Source: Mucidula mucida (taxonomy: Eukaryota > Basidiomycota > Agaricomycetes > Agaricales > Physalacriaceae). From it: a DNA stretch of 64,000 bases. Positions 10,168 to 20,877 of this stretch are shown piece by piece (the stretch's first letter is position 1; every line of letters starts with the position of its first letter). Location: NCBI GenBank assembly GCA_015501055.1, contig JADNYV010000100.1, positions 1-64,000 on the forward strand, read 5' to 3'. Both the position numbers and the translations under genes were made by a program. A model generated the notes under the pieces. It worked only from the letters and a program-made list of their open reading frames with translations, had not been told where the DNA came from and searched no databases.

Positions 10168-11719
10168 ATGCCGATGCCGATACAGCAGCCAAGCAAGGAC
10201 AATTCACTGCACTGCCACAGACAGGCCACAGACCACTCAATATCTTCTTTCGTTCACCTCGACGCTCGTACACCTAAGAACGGTATGCACATGTTCTGCT
10301 CTTGTAGAGCTGAATATCACGGACGCCTAGGCAACGGGACTGGCCCTTTGGTGAGCGATTGAGTGCTTGTGTCTCGTCAAGAGCCCGGACCGGAGGATGA
10401 TTACGACGTCTTTGACCTCGAGCTGATACCGATAGTAGGGGGAAAGGTCAGTGTCGCCTACTGCACTACATTTTTCGTGTTAACCAATCCAGCAGACGAC
10501 GGAACTCAGCTTCCGGAAGCGCAACATCACAGGCATATCCAGCGCTCGACCGACGTACAAGGTCGAGAAGAGGGTCGTCAGCCACTTGTTTGGCAAGAAG
10601 AACATGAGCGTCACCATCAATCGCAACGAGGGCCTGAGCGCTATTACCCCTCCGTCGCGCTCCCGACGGGACACCAAGGGTTATGCCCCCATATTCGAGG
10701 CTCTTGACGCAAACCCTCGCCAGGCGACCATGGTGGCGACGCCTGACTGCGTTCTTTCTGACACTGTGCGCGGCGGGCGCATCGTGTTGACGCCCTTCTG
10801 CGGTGCGTACGATCCTCAAAACGCCCGTACTCCAGGCGCACGGGACGGCGGGGCTTATCATTTCTTCCCCCTTGTCATATCCGACCTTGGGGCCGCGACG
10901 CCGCCTTCCGAGAACCACATTCCAGATCCCCTATCGCGGCAGCCGAACCCTCCATACTGTGGCGGGGGGTACTTTCTTTTTGACGCCCATAGCCAGGGAC
11001 GGAAGGAGCTCCTGTTTACGATGTGGTGCACCCGATATGAGAAGCGCCATAAGGTTCGGGAGGATGATATTCTGGTGGCGGAGCTGCGTCTTCCCCAGCT
11101 GCCTGGGGACCTCTCCAAGCGCCAAGCACCTTCCTGGAGTCGGCTGATGAAGGAGCGGCACGCGTCGTTGCATATTTCAAAGACCGCCGTTGACCAGTGT
11201 TTCTCGGGCGACAATGTGCGTATACTGGTGAATGGGGCGCCGCCGGGCAATCGGCATTTCTTCGCCAAGGAGAGCGGGCTGGAGTTTGTGGTTTCTGCGG
11301 TGGCGTTGAGTCTGCTGGCGATTGAGCATGAGGGGCTGGAGAACAAGAAGTGGGCGTGGTTAAATACGCGGGAGACGATGGAGCAGCAGACGCGGAGGGA
11401 GGAGAAGGCGAGTGGTGGTGGGGAGGAGGGGTTGGGGATTGGGATGGCGCTGAGCCCGGAGATGGGTGGGATGGGCATGGACATGGATCTGCAGTCTATC
11501 GCGTCGAGGGACACGATGATGACGGGCACGCCACCCGAGAGGCCGTCGGACTGGAGCGTGATGTCGTACAAGTCGGACATGAGCTTGCGCCACGCGTCAG
11601 AGCCCGCGAGTGCGGGGGACGGGGAGTCTATCTATACCAAAACGTTCGTTTCCGAGCCGCCAAGGGACTATGATGTTGCGATGATGCGGCACTCGTCGCT
11701 GCAGCAGCTTGTTACTTGA
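10168..11719 (+). CDS. unrecognised protein, about 430 residues
   Basis: A long frame of 377 codons (10586-11719) is preceded in phase by TTELSFRKRNITGISSARPT. This is joined through a 49 bp intron (10447-10495, gtcagt...cagcag) to an upstream exon PEDDYDVFDLELIPIVGGK. The exact start is uncertain: ATG 10168 is in frame with the upstream exon but a stop lies between, so another small intron is needed. The sequence has no domain I know. A basic, polar N-terminal half carries several Pro-rich turns, and the C-terminal third is Gly/Met-rich (GIGMALSPEMGGMGMDMD) and then Ser-rich. No signal peptide or membrane span is evident. The long antisense frames inside it follow from high GC in third codon positions. 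Confidence 0.55.
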
Positions 11720-12189
11720 TACATTCGTTTTGTATTTTTTTCATTGGTGTATACCCTGACATTGGTGGGGCGATTGACAGATATTATATGTTTCCGTCAT
11801 GCTAGCTTACATATCGCATTTATTTTTCTCTATTGGAGAGGTGGTTTTTTTGGATTGATACATGTGTAGGGCGTTCAATCGAAATATGTAAAGCCAGGAA
11901 TGGGCTTCGCTTTTGTTTGTGGACTTGGCCTAGTCTGATTCCCAGGTTGCTTTCGCACGCCAAGTAGAGGCACAGCCACACATGATTTTGCTCCCGCCTG
12001 TTACGAGCGTCAAGCTCGTCCTCGGACTCGATACTCAACAGAACCGGTTGTAGGTGTAAAGTAACAGACTGCTCATCTATCGAACGGACGCTGCCTCTCG
12101 ACGCGACCAGATTTCAGCCTCGCGCCCTACTAGTACTTAATAATAACCACGAAGCTTTCTCCGTATCACTGTTCACTCGCTGGTCTGTG
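11720..12189. other. intergenic stretch between unrecognised gene and duplication arm
   Basis: No coding signal that I can support. It ends where homology to 42.09 kb (inverted) begins. Confidence 0.5.
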
Positions 12190-12342
12190 TACGAATCCTA
12201 TTGTCTGCGCCCTTTGACTGTCAACGCGTCTGGTTACGGAACAATAACGCTCGCTCTAATTGTATGGTCTTGTTCTTTTGTTCTTTTTGTAGTATTTATA
12301 GTCCAGCGTCTTCAATGAGGCTCGACACCATTCCATCCCTCC

Positions 12343-13458
12343 TTGTCCTCGGCATGCCTGCCGTCGAAAATATCCCGCACCCGTCTCGTCCTGCAGGAAA
12401 AAGATATTATAGACGCGCCAAAGGTTCTTCAAGGAGTACCGACTCCTCTCCCCGTTCTACAGCGAGCGACGACCTTCCTGCCACGACCAGCCGACGAAAA
12501 GGAGCCATTGTTCTCACCAGCGCGTGCCGTGGGCCAGATTATTATGGCGCTCATCCACGACTGCTTTATCGTCATCAACCAGGCGCAGCGCGGAGCGCCT
12601 CTCGATAGTGCTTTCTCCGTGAGATCTCGACTATTGTCCTTGTACATCGTGGAGGAGGACGTTAGCACAATGAAAATGGCAGTCGGAATGGACGCCACCA
12701 AAAGACTGTTCGAGCTCCGAGACAGAACACTATTTTGTGGGAAGAATGAACGCGGAAGGATGAGCCTGGATAGAGGTTGCGAAGAGAGTCGAGAGCTGCA
12801 GGAGATAATTCAAGGCGTTCTTGCGGAACCGCCACTTATCGCCGGTGTGGACTGTGAACTGCTGGATAGCATCCAGCGCTCTCTCAACTCAGTACCCCCC
12901 GCTAAACAGGTTCACGTTCTCCGAAACTGTAACGCCATTCGAAAGTTCTTCGACCTAGGACCGTGGAGGCCACACCCCGTGGTAGCGCCACCTTCGACCG
13001 ACGACGATGAGCTCTTCCTTCTCCACGACATATTTCACTCTCTTGGTTTCTCCATGCCGAAGAGTTCCCAGGATATGATGACGAGGACTCGCTCATCTCG
13101 CTGTCCATTTCGTCTTCCGCCGACGAGCACATCAAGAGCCTCATTCTGGCTCGGGACCTTCTCACTGGGGCACTCCCGGACCTTGTACGCTTCGTGGAGA
13201 AGGCGCCTTTTCGATGTATGTCAGACCCTTACTGCAGTGCTGGTTGCTCCGTGAGTGATGTTCTTGGAATTCTTTATGTGGCTTTTCTCACGAGTTATGC
13301 AGGTCAACGGCCGCCTCTTTGGGCTAAATTGGACCAAGACTTGACGAGTATCGAAGAGGCGTTCCGTCAGAATGACGGTGTAGGATATTGGCTATCGTAC
13401 ATGAACTCTAGACGGGGCCTGGGGCGCTTACTTCCGGACGTTTATTCAGATCGGATGT
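12343..13458 (+). pseudogene. unrecognised gene in left arm, frameshifted
   Basis: The frame from 12343 starts MSSACLPSKISRTRLVLQ and runs through SRELQEIIQGVLAEPPL and DDDELFLLHDIFHSL. Near 13050 the frame changes to HAEEFPGYDDEDSLISLSIS, then LILARDLLTG and FRCMSDPYCSAG. A 50 bp intron (13252-13302) precedes QRPPLWAKLDQDLTSIEEAF and GVGYWLSYMNSRRGLGRLLP, ending at 13458. The right-arm copy stays in one frame across the point where this one shifts, so the shift is a lesion. I do not recognise the family. Confidence 0.55.
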
Positions 13459-14790
13459 AAACAAGTAAGAAACCTTTGTCTCCGTTCTGAATCCGGAAAT
13501 TTTATGCAGTGCAATTGATTTCCCCGTGATATTGACGCTCAGTACCTTGTGTACAAGGAAGCATGAGTTCCAGGAGTCCGTGCGACGCTATTCTCACCCG
13601 CGACGCTCTTCTCGATGGAACTGACTCAACTGTCACCCAAAACGGAACAGTGAAAAATAATGAGATCCTGTCGTGGAAAAAAGTACCCACAAGCGCCTAT
13701 GTAGCGTGTGATTACCATGGAAGCATCTCCCTCTACAGCTTTAAATCAATACACCGGCGCCAGAGGAGGTTGAATTGGGAAAGAACACGCTGAACATGCG
13801 AGGCATAACGATAAGCAGAACCGAGCGGATTCAATTCAATCTACAGCTCGTAACCTCGTGTTGATGTGACTGCGTAGCGTTGTCCTCCGTTGAGAAGTCG
13901 ACGTCACTTTGTTCTAGTGACTGAATAATAATTGTATAGGGCCGTAGCGCTAGACGTCTTCCATTCTACACGGCATTGTGCGAGAAACGTACACGCGGTG
14001 ATTGACAGGTGAAGCGCCGCACCTATAAAACATCCGGATCAGCGCCACACTCGATATTCGTCGATTCCTTGCCTTATGGGCATCGAGAACCTCAGAGAAA
14101 GTCCGCCGCTGTGTCACTTTCATGCGTCTGGGAGCGAGAGACATCTATGTATGTCAGCATTCAATTCTAAAAAGTTGTCACATCGAATATTGTTGTCTCC
14201 GTCCCATTGAATAGATGTGCACAGGACTCGGAAATCAGCGCCTATCTCCTCTAGTGCTGACGCTCACAATCATCGAAGGAGGAGGAATTTCCCGGGCTCC
14301 GTGCAGTGTTTGGGGGCCGCTACTTACTCTCCACAGCACGAATCGCGAAATCATTGCTAAAAGAAGCCAAACTAACAAACAGCATGCAGAAAACGCGAAT
14401 CAAGACATTTTAATGAAATCGAGAGTTCTGGGTTGACCTCTTTCTACGCTGAATGTGACTGTGCCGCAACTGTGCGGCGCATAAGTAGGCCTGCATCACA
14501 CGAAGTCGAAGCCCCATGGTACTGTGACTAAGTAGTTGACACTTGAATAGGGATGTAAGTTGGCCATCTGCCATTATCCAGGACGGAATCTCGCAACTAC
14601 ATGCCAAATGGGCGGCGCAGCGCGCCCTGGTAGTACATCCGGATCAACGCCCCCACTGAAAATTGTGGTCATATTGCCCACTTGATAACGAAAGGAGAAA
14701 GTTTCTGACAGAATTCCATACTGTTAGGCTGCCTACAAAGACGAAGAGACAACTGCACTGTATTCATCGTTTTCACGTAGTAGGGTGAAT
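13459..14790. other. non-coding stretch of the left arm
   Basis: No convincing gene. The sequence is shared with 39.5-40.8 kb in the right arm, with many substitutions. Confidence 0.5.
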
Positions 14791-16096
14791 TTATGAACTA
14801 TTTCTAGTAGTGGTATAATGATCCAGGAGAATCTTTCCAAATTGTGTCGAGTTTTCGTAACGTTTACCGGTAACAGAGCAGAGATAGATACGCGTCGTCG
14901 GAAAATCCAACCACTCCTCACTGCGAGATGCAATGAACACCAGAAGTTCTTTCATTGCATCCTCTAATCGGGGGCGCGCTGAAGGTTCTTGCGCTGCCAA
15001 CCAACCCAAAAAAGGTTGTAGCTCGTCCAATTGTCCGAAGTAATCCTGTTGAGAAGTAAGCGCATGCTCGTAGAACCAATATCCCACGCACTTCACAAAT
15101 CAATTGGAAAGTCGCCCCAATATTGAAAACGTCCAGGCGAAACGGATTGTACGGCACTTTAGCAATGATGTTTGCTTCAGCGAGTTCGGGTGAAAAAGGG
15201 ATATCGCAGCGTGTATCATCAACCTGACGCAATGCATAGTCGCGGTCACAGCTGAACTGCTGAGAGGTCTCGAAGTCGATTATGTAGTACCGCACCTGGC
15301 ATTGGCATCGGGGTTTCGTTACAAGATTGTCCCCAGTGCCATCAATGCTTTGAGGAAAAGCGTAGTGGAACCCTCGAGGACATACTTCCGTGGCATCCAT
15401 CATGAAGTTGTAAGTACATGCATCTCTACACCCAACGTTAAGTTGTTGCTGTCCACTTGGAAGACGAAGAAGACCTACCCATGGCAAATACCCAGACTGT
15501 GCATGAAGCCAACTCCCTGGCCGATCAACAGTGAGTCGGTCTGCCCTTTTAAGCGAAGACAAGACAGACGTACCTCGATGATTTGACGCAGGCATTCAAG
15601 TACTTCCCGTCGGCAATGAAAGTATGGCCACATGAACTCTCGTAGCTTGGGCATGACAGTAATAGCCTCCGAATCGCCTGGAACAGGGAGAACCTGTAGC
15701 AGCGGGACAGTATGGTTCAAAGGCGACTGTGTCACTGGATCCAACGAGAGAAAGCGAAGTGCGGATAATTCCTGGGTGGCCACTGGGACACGCTTGAGAG
15801 CAACTGCGAAACCGTCTTCGATTCGGATAGCGTCGATAACGATGGGTGAGGGCTTGACATATCAGCCTCAGATGTACACCTTGGAGGATATCACTTACAA
15901 GAGGGTAGTGCCAGTCTTCGAATGTAAGCAACCTGAGGGGCCCCGGTGCACCGAGCCAAGAAGGAACCCAGCCCGGCCGGTACCGAGGGCGCAGTTGGTA
16001 CCCATTTTCCGCAAGATAGGTATAGTGCGAAACCCAGAAGTATTCCGTATCGGTTCTGGGGTCCTCCAACTTCTCGAGACCATCGCGTGTTTTCAT
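14791..16096 (-). CDS. HGD-type protein-kinase-like protein (left copy)
   Basis: Five or six exons on the minus strand. The first starts MKTRDGLEKLEDPRTDTEYF. After an intron come IRIEDGFAVALKRVPVATQE, with the ATP-binding Lys of a kinase N-lobe, then FHCRREVLECLRQIIE. Another short exon, GVGFMHSLGICHG, joins across a 53 bp intron to DACTYNFMMDATE, giving a catalytic loop H-G-D-x4-N instead of H-R-D-x4-N. The metal-binding motif reads YYIIDFETS (DFE for DFG). A substrate-lobe segment NPFRLDVFNIGATFQ and a C-terminal helix (QEPSARPRLEDAMKELL) follow. Catalytic Lys, both Asp and Asn are kept, so activity is possible. The gene is duplicated at 38186-39488 and has a decayed paralogue at 32650-33899. 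The family is expanded in Agaricomycetes; its substrate is unknown. Confidence 0.78.
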
Positions 16097-16365
16097 GCTT
16101 CGTAGCTCTGAGTCTGTGGAAGTGGTGAGTAAGAAACACGCGGGTAGCACGACTATATGCCGACGGATTGCCGGTACAGCGTGCTTACTCATTCGGCGAA
16201 TTCCAGACCCTTTGTCGTCCTCTTTCTTTTCTTTTCTTTTTTGGATGCGCGCCTCCGGCGCCGTAGGCGCAGGTATAGTCCTTGTCTCGATATCACCGGG
16301 AGTTGGACTGCGTGGATGGATGGATGGAAGGTGCCGGTCAAAATGCGTTGATGCACACACTTCAG

Positions 16366-16533
16366 TGTAGTGTAGGAGTCACCAACTCACCCTAACCTAA
16401 CCGGCGCCACAGATCAATTATCAATTTTGGCATTTTCATCGCGCGGCAATGCCCCCGGGTGTGCGTGTGCACCCCCCGAGTGTGAGTGTGCACCGTCTGA
16501 CCCGGTGTGAATGTGGTTATAGTTGTAAACACT
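16366..16533 (+). repeat. solo MITE end, copy A
   Basis: About 168 bp starting ggagtcaccaactcaccc, passing cggcgcc, ttggcattttcatcgcgcgg and gtgtgaatgtggttatag, and ending at GTAAACACTC. It corresponds to one half of the element at 51972-52405 and lies between the kinase-like and transporter genes, tail to tail. It is present identically in the right arm (37749-37917). Confidence 0.75.
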
Positions 16534-16650
16534 CATACTAAGCGGTGGATGTCTGCTAGCTAGGCACCACTACACAGAAGAGTAATTCGTAGTACAGATA
16601 CAAAAACACACATAAAATGGCATGGCAAAAGCATCCCCCATCGAATTTCC

Positions 16651-18655
16651 CTACGCCTTCTCATCATGATCGTCGCTCATCGACGACTTGCCCCCCTCAA
16701 GCTCTTTCGTCTTACCTACAACCTCCTCCAACGTCTTCTTACCGACATGCTTCCCAATCTTCCATGCAGTGAAGACATGTCCCTGCTTAAAGATATCCTC
16801 CACCTCCTCCAGCGAGCGCCCCACAGTCTCTGGGTACATGAAAAAGATGTGGATAAACGCCGCAAAGTTGAACGTCCCAAAGATCAGATACGTCTTCCAC
16901 GCGATATTAGAGAGACCCGGCGGCACGGCCCACGCCAGCGCAAAGTTGAACACCCAGTTGGTCGCGGTGGATATCGAGACAGCCTTTGCGCGGACTTTGA
17001 GTGGGAACTACACAGCTGAATTAGTATCTGGCGGATGAGCGAATTGAATGCGCGTACCAATTCGGCTGGGTATGTCCACGACACCGGGCCCATGGTAATA
17101 GCGAACGAGCACACGAAAAAGTAAGAGCAGACGATGACTCCTTTGGTGATGCTGTCGTGGCCTGTGATAACCCAAACGCGGGCTCCGTCAACCTCTCCCC
17201 AATCTCCAAAGCCACCTTGGAGACCACCGACGAGGAAGAGGAAGAAACCCATAAGCAGGGTACCGGCAAGCAACATCGGACGACGGCCCCACTTGTCGAT
17301 GTAGATGATAGCGGGGATGGTTAACACGACGTTAAGCACGTATTGAACGGACTAAGGGTGGTCGTATTAGAGATCGCAGCGAAAGGTGAGATAGACACGC
17401 ACGGCAGAAATCAGATTACCGCGACGACCGGTGATACCTGCCCCTTGGAAGACATACACGATATAGTACCTGTCGCTCAAAAGTCAGTACAACCCAAGAG
17501 ACAAAGCAACCCGACGACATACATCATGACGTTCATACCGGACAACTGCGACCACATCTGGAGCGCCATACCCAGCCCCACACGACGCGGCATACCGGGT
17601 TTCAACAGGTCGAGATACGACTTTGCACCCTCCGTACGCTCGAAGAGAACTTGCTCCTTGATCTCCTCAAACTCCAAAAGCACTAGCTCAATATTCGGAT
17701 CCCCGCCCCCATGCAGATCAGCGAGAATCTCCAAAGCCTCCTCCTCCCGCCCATGATCAAACAGCCACCTCGGCGACTCGGGAAATATGAGCATGCCCGC
17801 CGAGAGGAATATCGCAGGGATCATCTGCAGCCCCCATGGGATACGGAAGGACGCCACACCGTCAATATACGAACACCCGAATTGGACAAAGTATTGGATG
17901 AGGATGCCCCATGTGATGGACCACTGCTGCAGAGAGACGAGCCGCCCGCGAATGCGCGGCTCGGTGATTTCGGATTGGTAGATGGGCACGACGGCGGAGG
18001 CGATCCCGACGGAGATGCCGGAGATGATGCGCCCGACGACGAGCATGCCGCGGTTCTGTAAGAAATCAATCAATCATGGAAGAGGGATAGGAAAGGGGGG
18101 TAGCGTACAACGGAGGCGCATTGGAGGATGGAGCCGATGACCCAGATGAGGCCGGAGAGGATGATTGTTTTCTTGCGCCCGATGCGGTCTGCGAGTTGGG
18201 TGACCATGAGCGCGCCGACGAGGGAGCCGGCGGGCATTGCTGCGACTATGGCACCCTGCGCATCGGAGCCGGGCTGGAAGGAGACATTCGGTCGGCATTC
18301 ATACATACAAAGCTAAGGTGATGAACGTACGTGGGAGAATGTGCGCTTGTAGGCTTCGTTCTGCGGACACAAGTCAGGGCGAAATAGAAAGAGAGAAGGG
18401 ATAAAGTGTCATACACTAAGTACACCAGACATGGACGAGATGTCCAGACCGAAGAGGCCTCCGCCGATACATGCGAACGAACCTACGATGTACTGCGCGA
18501 CAAGACAGTCAGTTTCCTGATGATAGATAGCGATGGAGATGAACGGCGCACGGGATTTGATGCAATACGGGCGTTGTACTAGAGGGGGAGAGCGTGTGTG
18601 TTAGAAACAATGAAACAGCAGATTCCAGTAGGAATAAACGTACTCCTTTCGCCAT
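16651..18655 (-). CDS. MFS sugar transporter (left copy)
   Basis: A proton-coupled hexose-type permease of the plasma membrane, by family. About nine exons start at ATG 18655 (MAKG, then YNARIASNP, then YIVGSFACIGGGLFGLDISS). Family signatures in order are DRIGRKK after the second helix, GRIISGISVGIASAVVPIYQ, ESEITEPRIRGRL-type region (QSEITEPRIRGRL), PESPRWLFDHGREEEAL before the central loop, a Q-L-S-G-M-N-V motif, DKWGRRPMLLAG, and PETVGRSLEEVEDIF at the end. Twelve spans are expected and length is about 530 residues, normal for the family. The last exon ends KSSMSDDHDEKA. All splice sites look canonical and no lesion is seen. The right-arm copy is nearly identical. The substrate cannot be told from sequence. 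Confidence 0.9.
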
Positions 18656-19027
18656 GATGGCAACGGTTAGGCACTGGAGGATAACCTAAGGAGGGGCCAA
18701 GCATAGAGCGCAAGTCTTTTAAAGCAAAACAAGGCGCTGAAGCGTGCCTCATTAAAGAAGTCAAGGTCATGGGGCCCCGCGTTCGTGTGTTGAAAGAGAC
18801 CACGAGAGTGCACTGGACTTGATGACCCTACATCATCCATGTGCAAACACTCCCCACAGATCGCGTCTGATGCCCTTTCGACTCTGAGGCAACTCTGGAG
18901 CCAAAGTGTCTGGATAGGCTCGTCCTGCTGCTCTAGATGAATAGCTTGTCTGGGCGATAACAGAGTAAGACTTCCTACAGACTATACACTCCGCTTCTCC
19001 ATCATTACTCGCATTCCGTAATCCCGC
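18656..19027. promoter_or_regulatory. upstream region of the MFS transporter
   Basis: 372 bp before the transporter ATG, conserved in both arms (right: 35255-35626). It must hold the core promoter, but no single element stands out. It ends at the duplication breakpoint. Confidence 0.45.
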
Positions 19028-19287
19028 TAACCTACAGTGACGGCCAAAATATAGCGACCACGTGGTTTGATCCGGACGAAAAGCAATTCTCAATGTCAAG
19101 GCATGCTTCACTGTCACCATAGTTGTAGTACAATACTGCATTGTATGTTGTTGACTACTTCCAATCATTTATGAGTTGTCTCTTCCACTGCTGAAGACGC
19201 GAGAGAGACTATCGGCATTTCCGGCTGATCAGACACCCCGATCATCTCAGGGTCGACCTAAACACGACTTCGCCAACAACCATAACA

Positions 19288-19852
19288 TTGTCAAAAACAC
19301 ACGAAACTTTGTGCATGGTGTCGACCCGACCTCAGTACCTGCGTGTGCCCGTTACCCCAACAAAGCGGGCACATATTGTTTCTCTCCGTGATTCCGGATG
19401 GACATTCACCGCGATTGCGCAATATCTTGGAATCTCCTCCACTGCCGCTAAGGAAAACTATGCCAAATTCTCAAAAACTCATGACTTCTATGCCCCCGTT
19501 TCTTGCACAGGCCGCCCCCGCAAAATGGACAGTGCTGAGCGCCGTCTAGCTGTTCGCAAGATTCGGGCACATGTCTGTCGCACGGCTGCGGATGTTCAGC
19601 GACAATATTTTCCAGATATTCCAGAGCGCACAATGTGTCGAGTGCTTTCTGAGGAGGGATTGAAGGGTTGGCGCAACAAAAGGGATGGGCTAAGAATCAT
19701 GTCGAGTGGACATCTGACAATTGGGCATCCGTTGCATTCTCCGATCAGTCAAAATTTAACCTCTTTGGCTCAGATTGGATTCAATGGTGCCGTCGTGGTC
19801 CAGGGGAGGAGTATGATAAAGAGAATGTGCAGCCTCGCTTGAAGCATGGAGG
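19288..19852 (+). pseudogene. Tc1-type transposase, N-terminal part
   Basis: Starts MSKTHETLCMVSTRPQYL and contains a helix-turn-helix, TPTKRAHIVSLRDSGWTFTA then IAQYLGISSTAAKENYAKFS, then a second DNA-binding part (GRPRKMDSAERRLAVRKIRA). A frameshift near 19675 leads to HVEWTSDNWASVAFSDQSKF, with the first catalytic Asp of the DD34D triad in FSD. The frame is cut at LKHGGV by the LTR at 19853. Transposases of this family bind the terminal repeats and cut and paste at TA. The second and third catalytic acids are gone. Confidence 0.88.
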
Positions 19853-20350
19853 TGTTATGAATTGCCATATTTTCACACTTTCACATCTTATCATATCTTA
19901 TCGGGGGCCTTGTCTTATCAACCAACGGACTGTTTCATCATCTGTTTTGTCACCGATCATACTTCTTTTCATTACCAAAGCCGTACTCATGTTGGACACA
20001 CGCCCAACACATGGATGACATCATACATGCTGATACCTCATGGACTTACTATTGTATACACACCACCAACACTCGTAGCACACATGGTCGTTTCAGTATT
20101 ATTACTTACATGCAGTTACCACTCGTATTTAATGGTTTCACGGACTAGTAGCATACAACACTGGGTCAAGGGCGTGGAGTTATCCCTAGCGGAAACATGT
20201 ATGGACAAGGAGTCCCAAACACAGGCTTACTAGTATATAAGCAGTAGTGTAGTATCATTGTACTTTAGTTCCAATCTCGTTTATACACCTGGCCTAGCCT
20301 AGTCTTACAAACGCAAACACTTTCTCTTTCAGTTCTTGCTGTGGTACCTG
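19853..20350 (+). repeat. truncated LTR, Gypsy family 1
   Basis: Begins TGTTATGAAT and stops after gtggtacctg, about 30 bp short of the full LTR. There it fuses with the inverted LTR at 20349, so that two LTR 3' ends face each other. Confidence 0.9.
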
Positions 20351-20877
20351 TTAGCGACTGACTAAGCCACGAGACTCAACCAGGTACCACAGCAAGAACT
20401 TAAGGAGGAAAGTGTTCGTGTTCGTAGAACTAGGCTAGGCCAGGTGTATAAACGAGATCGGAACTAAAGTACAATGATACTACACTACTGCTTATATACT
20501 AGTAAGTCTGTGTTTGAGACTCCTTGTCCATACGCGTTTCCACTAGGGATGCTCCACGCCCTTGACCCAGTGTTGTATGCTACTAGTCCGTGAAACCATT
20601 AAATACGAGTGGTAACTGCATGTAAGTAATAATACTGAAACGACCATGTGTGCTACGAGTGTCGGCGGTGTGTATACAATAGGGAGTCCATGAGGTATCG
20701 GCATATATGATGTCATCCATGTGTTGGGTGTGTGTCCAACATGAGTACAGCTTCGGTAATGAAAAGGAGTATGATCGGTGACGAAACAGATGATGAAACA
20801 GTCCGTTGGTTGATAAGACAAGCCCCCCAATAAGATATGATAAGATTGAAAATGTGAAAATATGGCGATTCATAACA
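20349..20877 (-). repeat. inverted 3' LTR, Gypsy family 1
   Basis: A full-length LTR in reverse. It is preceded (on the minus strand) by the purine tract aaggagggggtga at 20878-20890, which marks it as the 3' LTR of the inverted pol segment. Confidence 0.9.

Larger units (their letters stand above)
12190..19027 (+). repeat. left arm of a 6.8-kb inverted duplication
   Basis: The whole arm reappears inverted at 35255-42085; paired coordinates add up to 54282 within a few bases along the entire length. From about 14.5 to 19.03 kb the two arms are nearly identical, including introns and the intergenic MITE end. From 12.19 to 14.5 kb they differ at many positions and by small indels. Homology stops abruptly at 19027, seven bases before a Tc1 element. 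Confidence 0.93.

Noticed and set aside
10858..11580. A 240-codon antisense frame within the unrecognised gene at 10.2-11.7 kb
   Set aside because: Shadow frame; the sense strand has an intron with good splice sites and a longer frame.
18121..18321. Acidic 60-70 codon frames antisense to the transporter
   Set aside because: They mirror conserved transporter exons and are duplicated only because the arm is duplicated.
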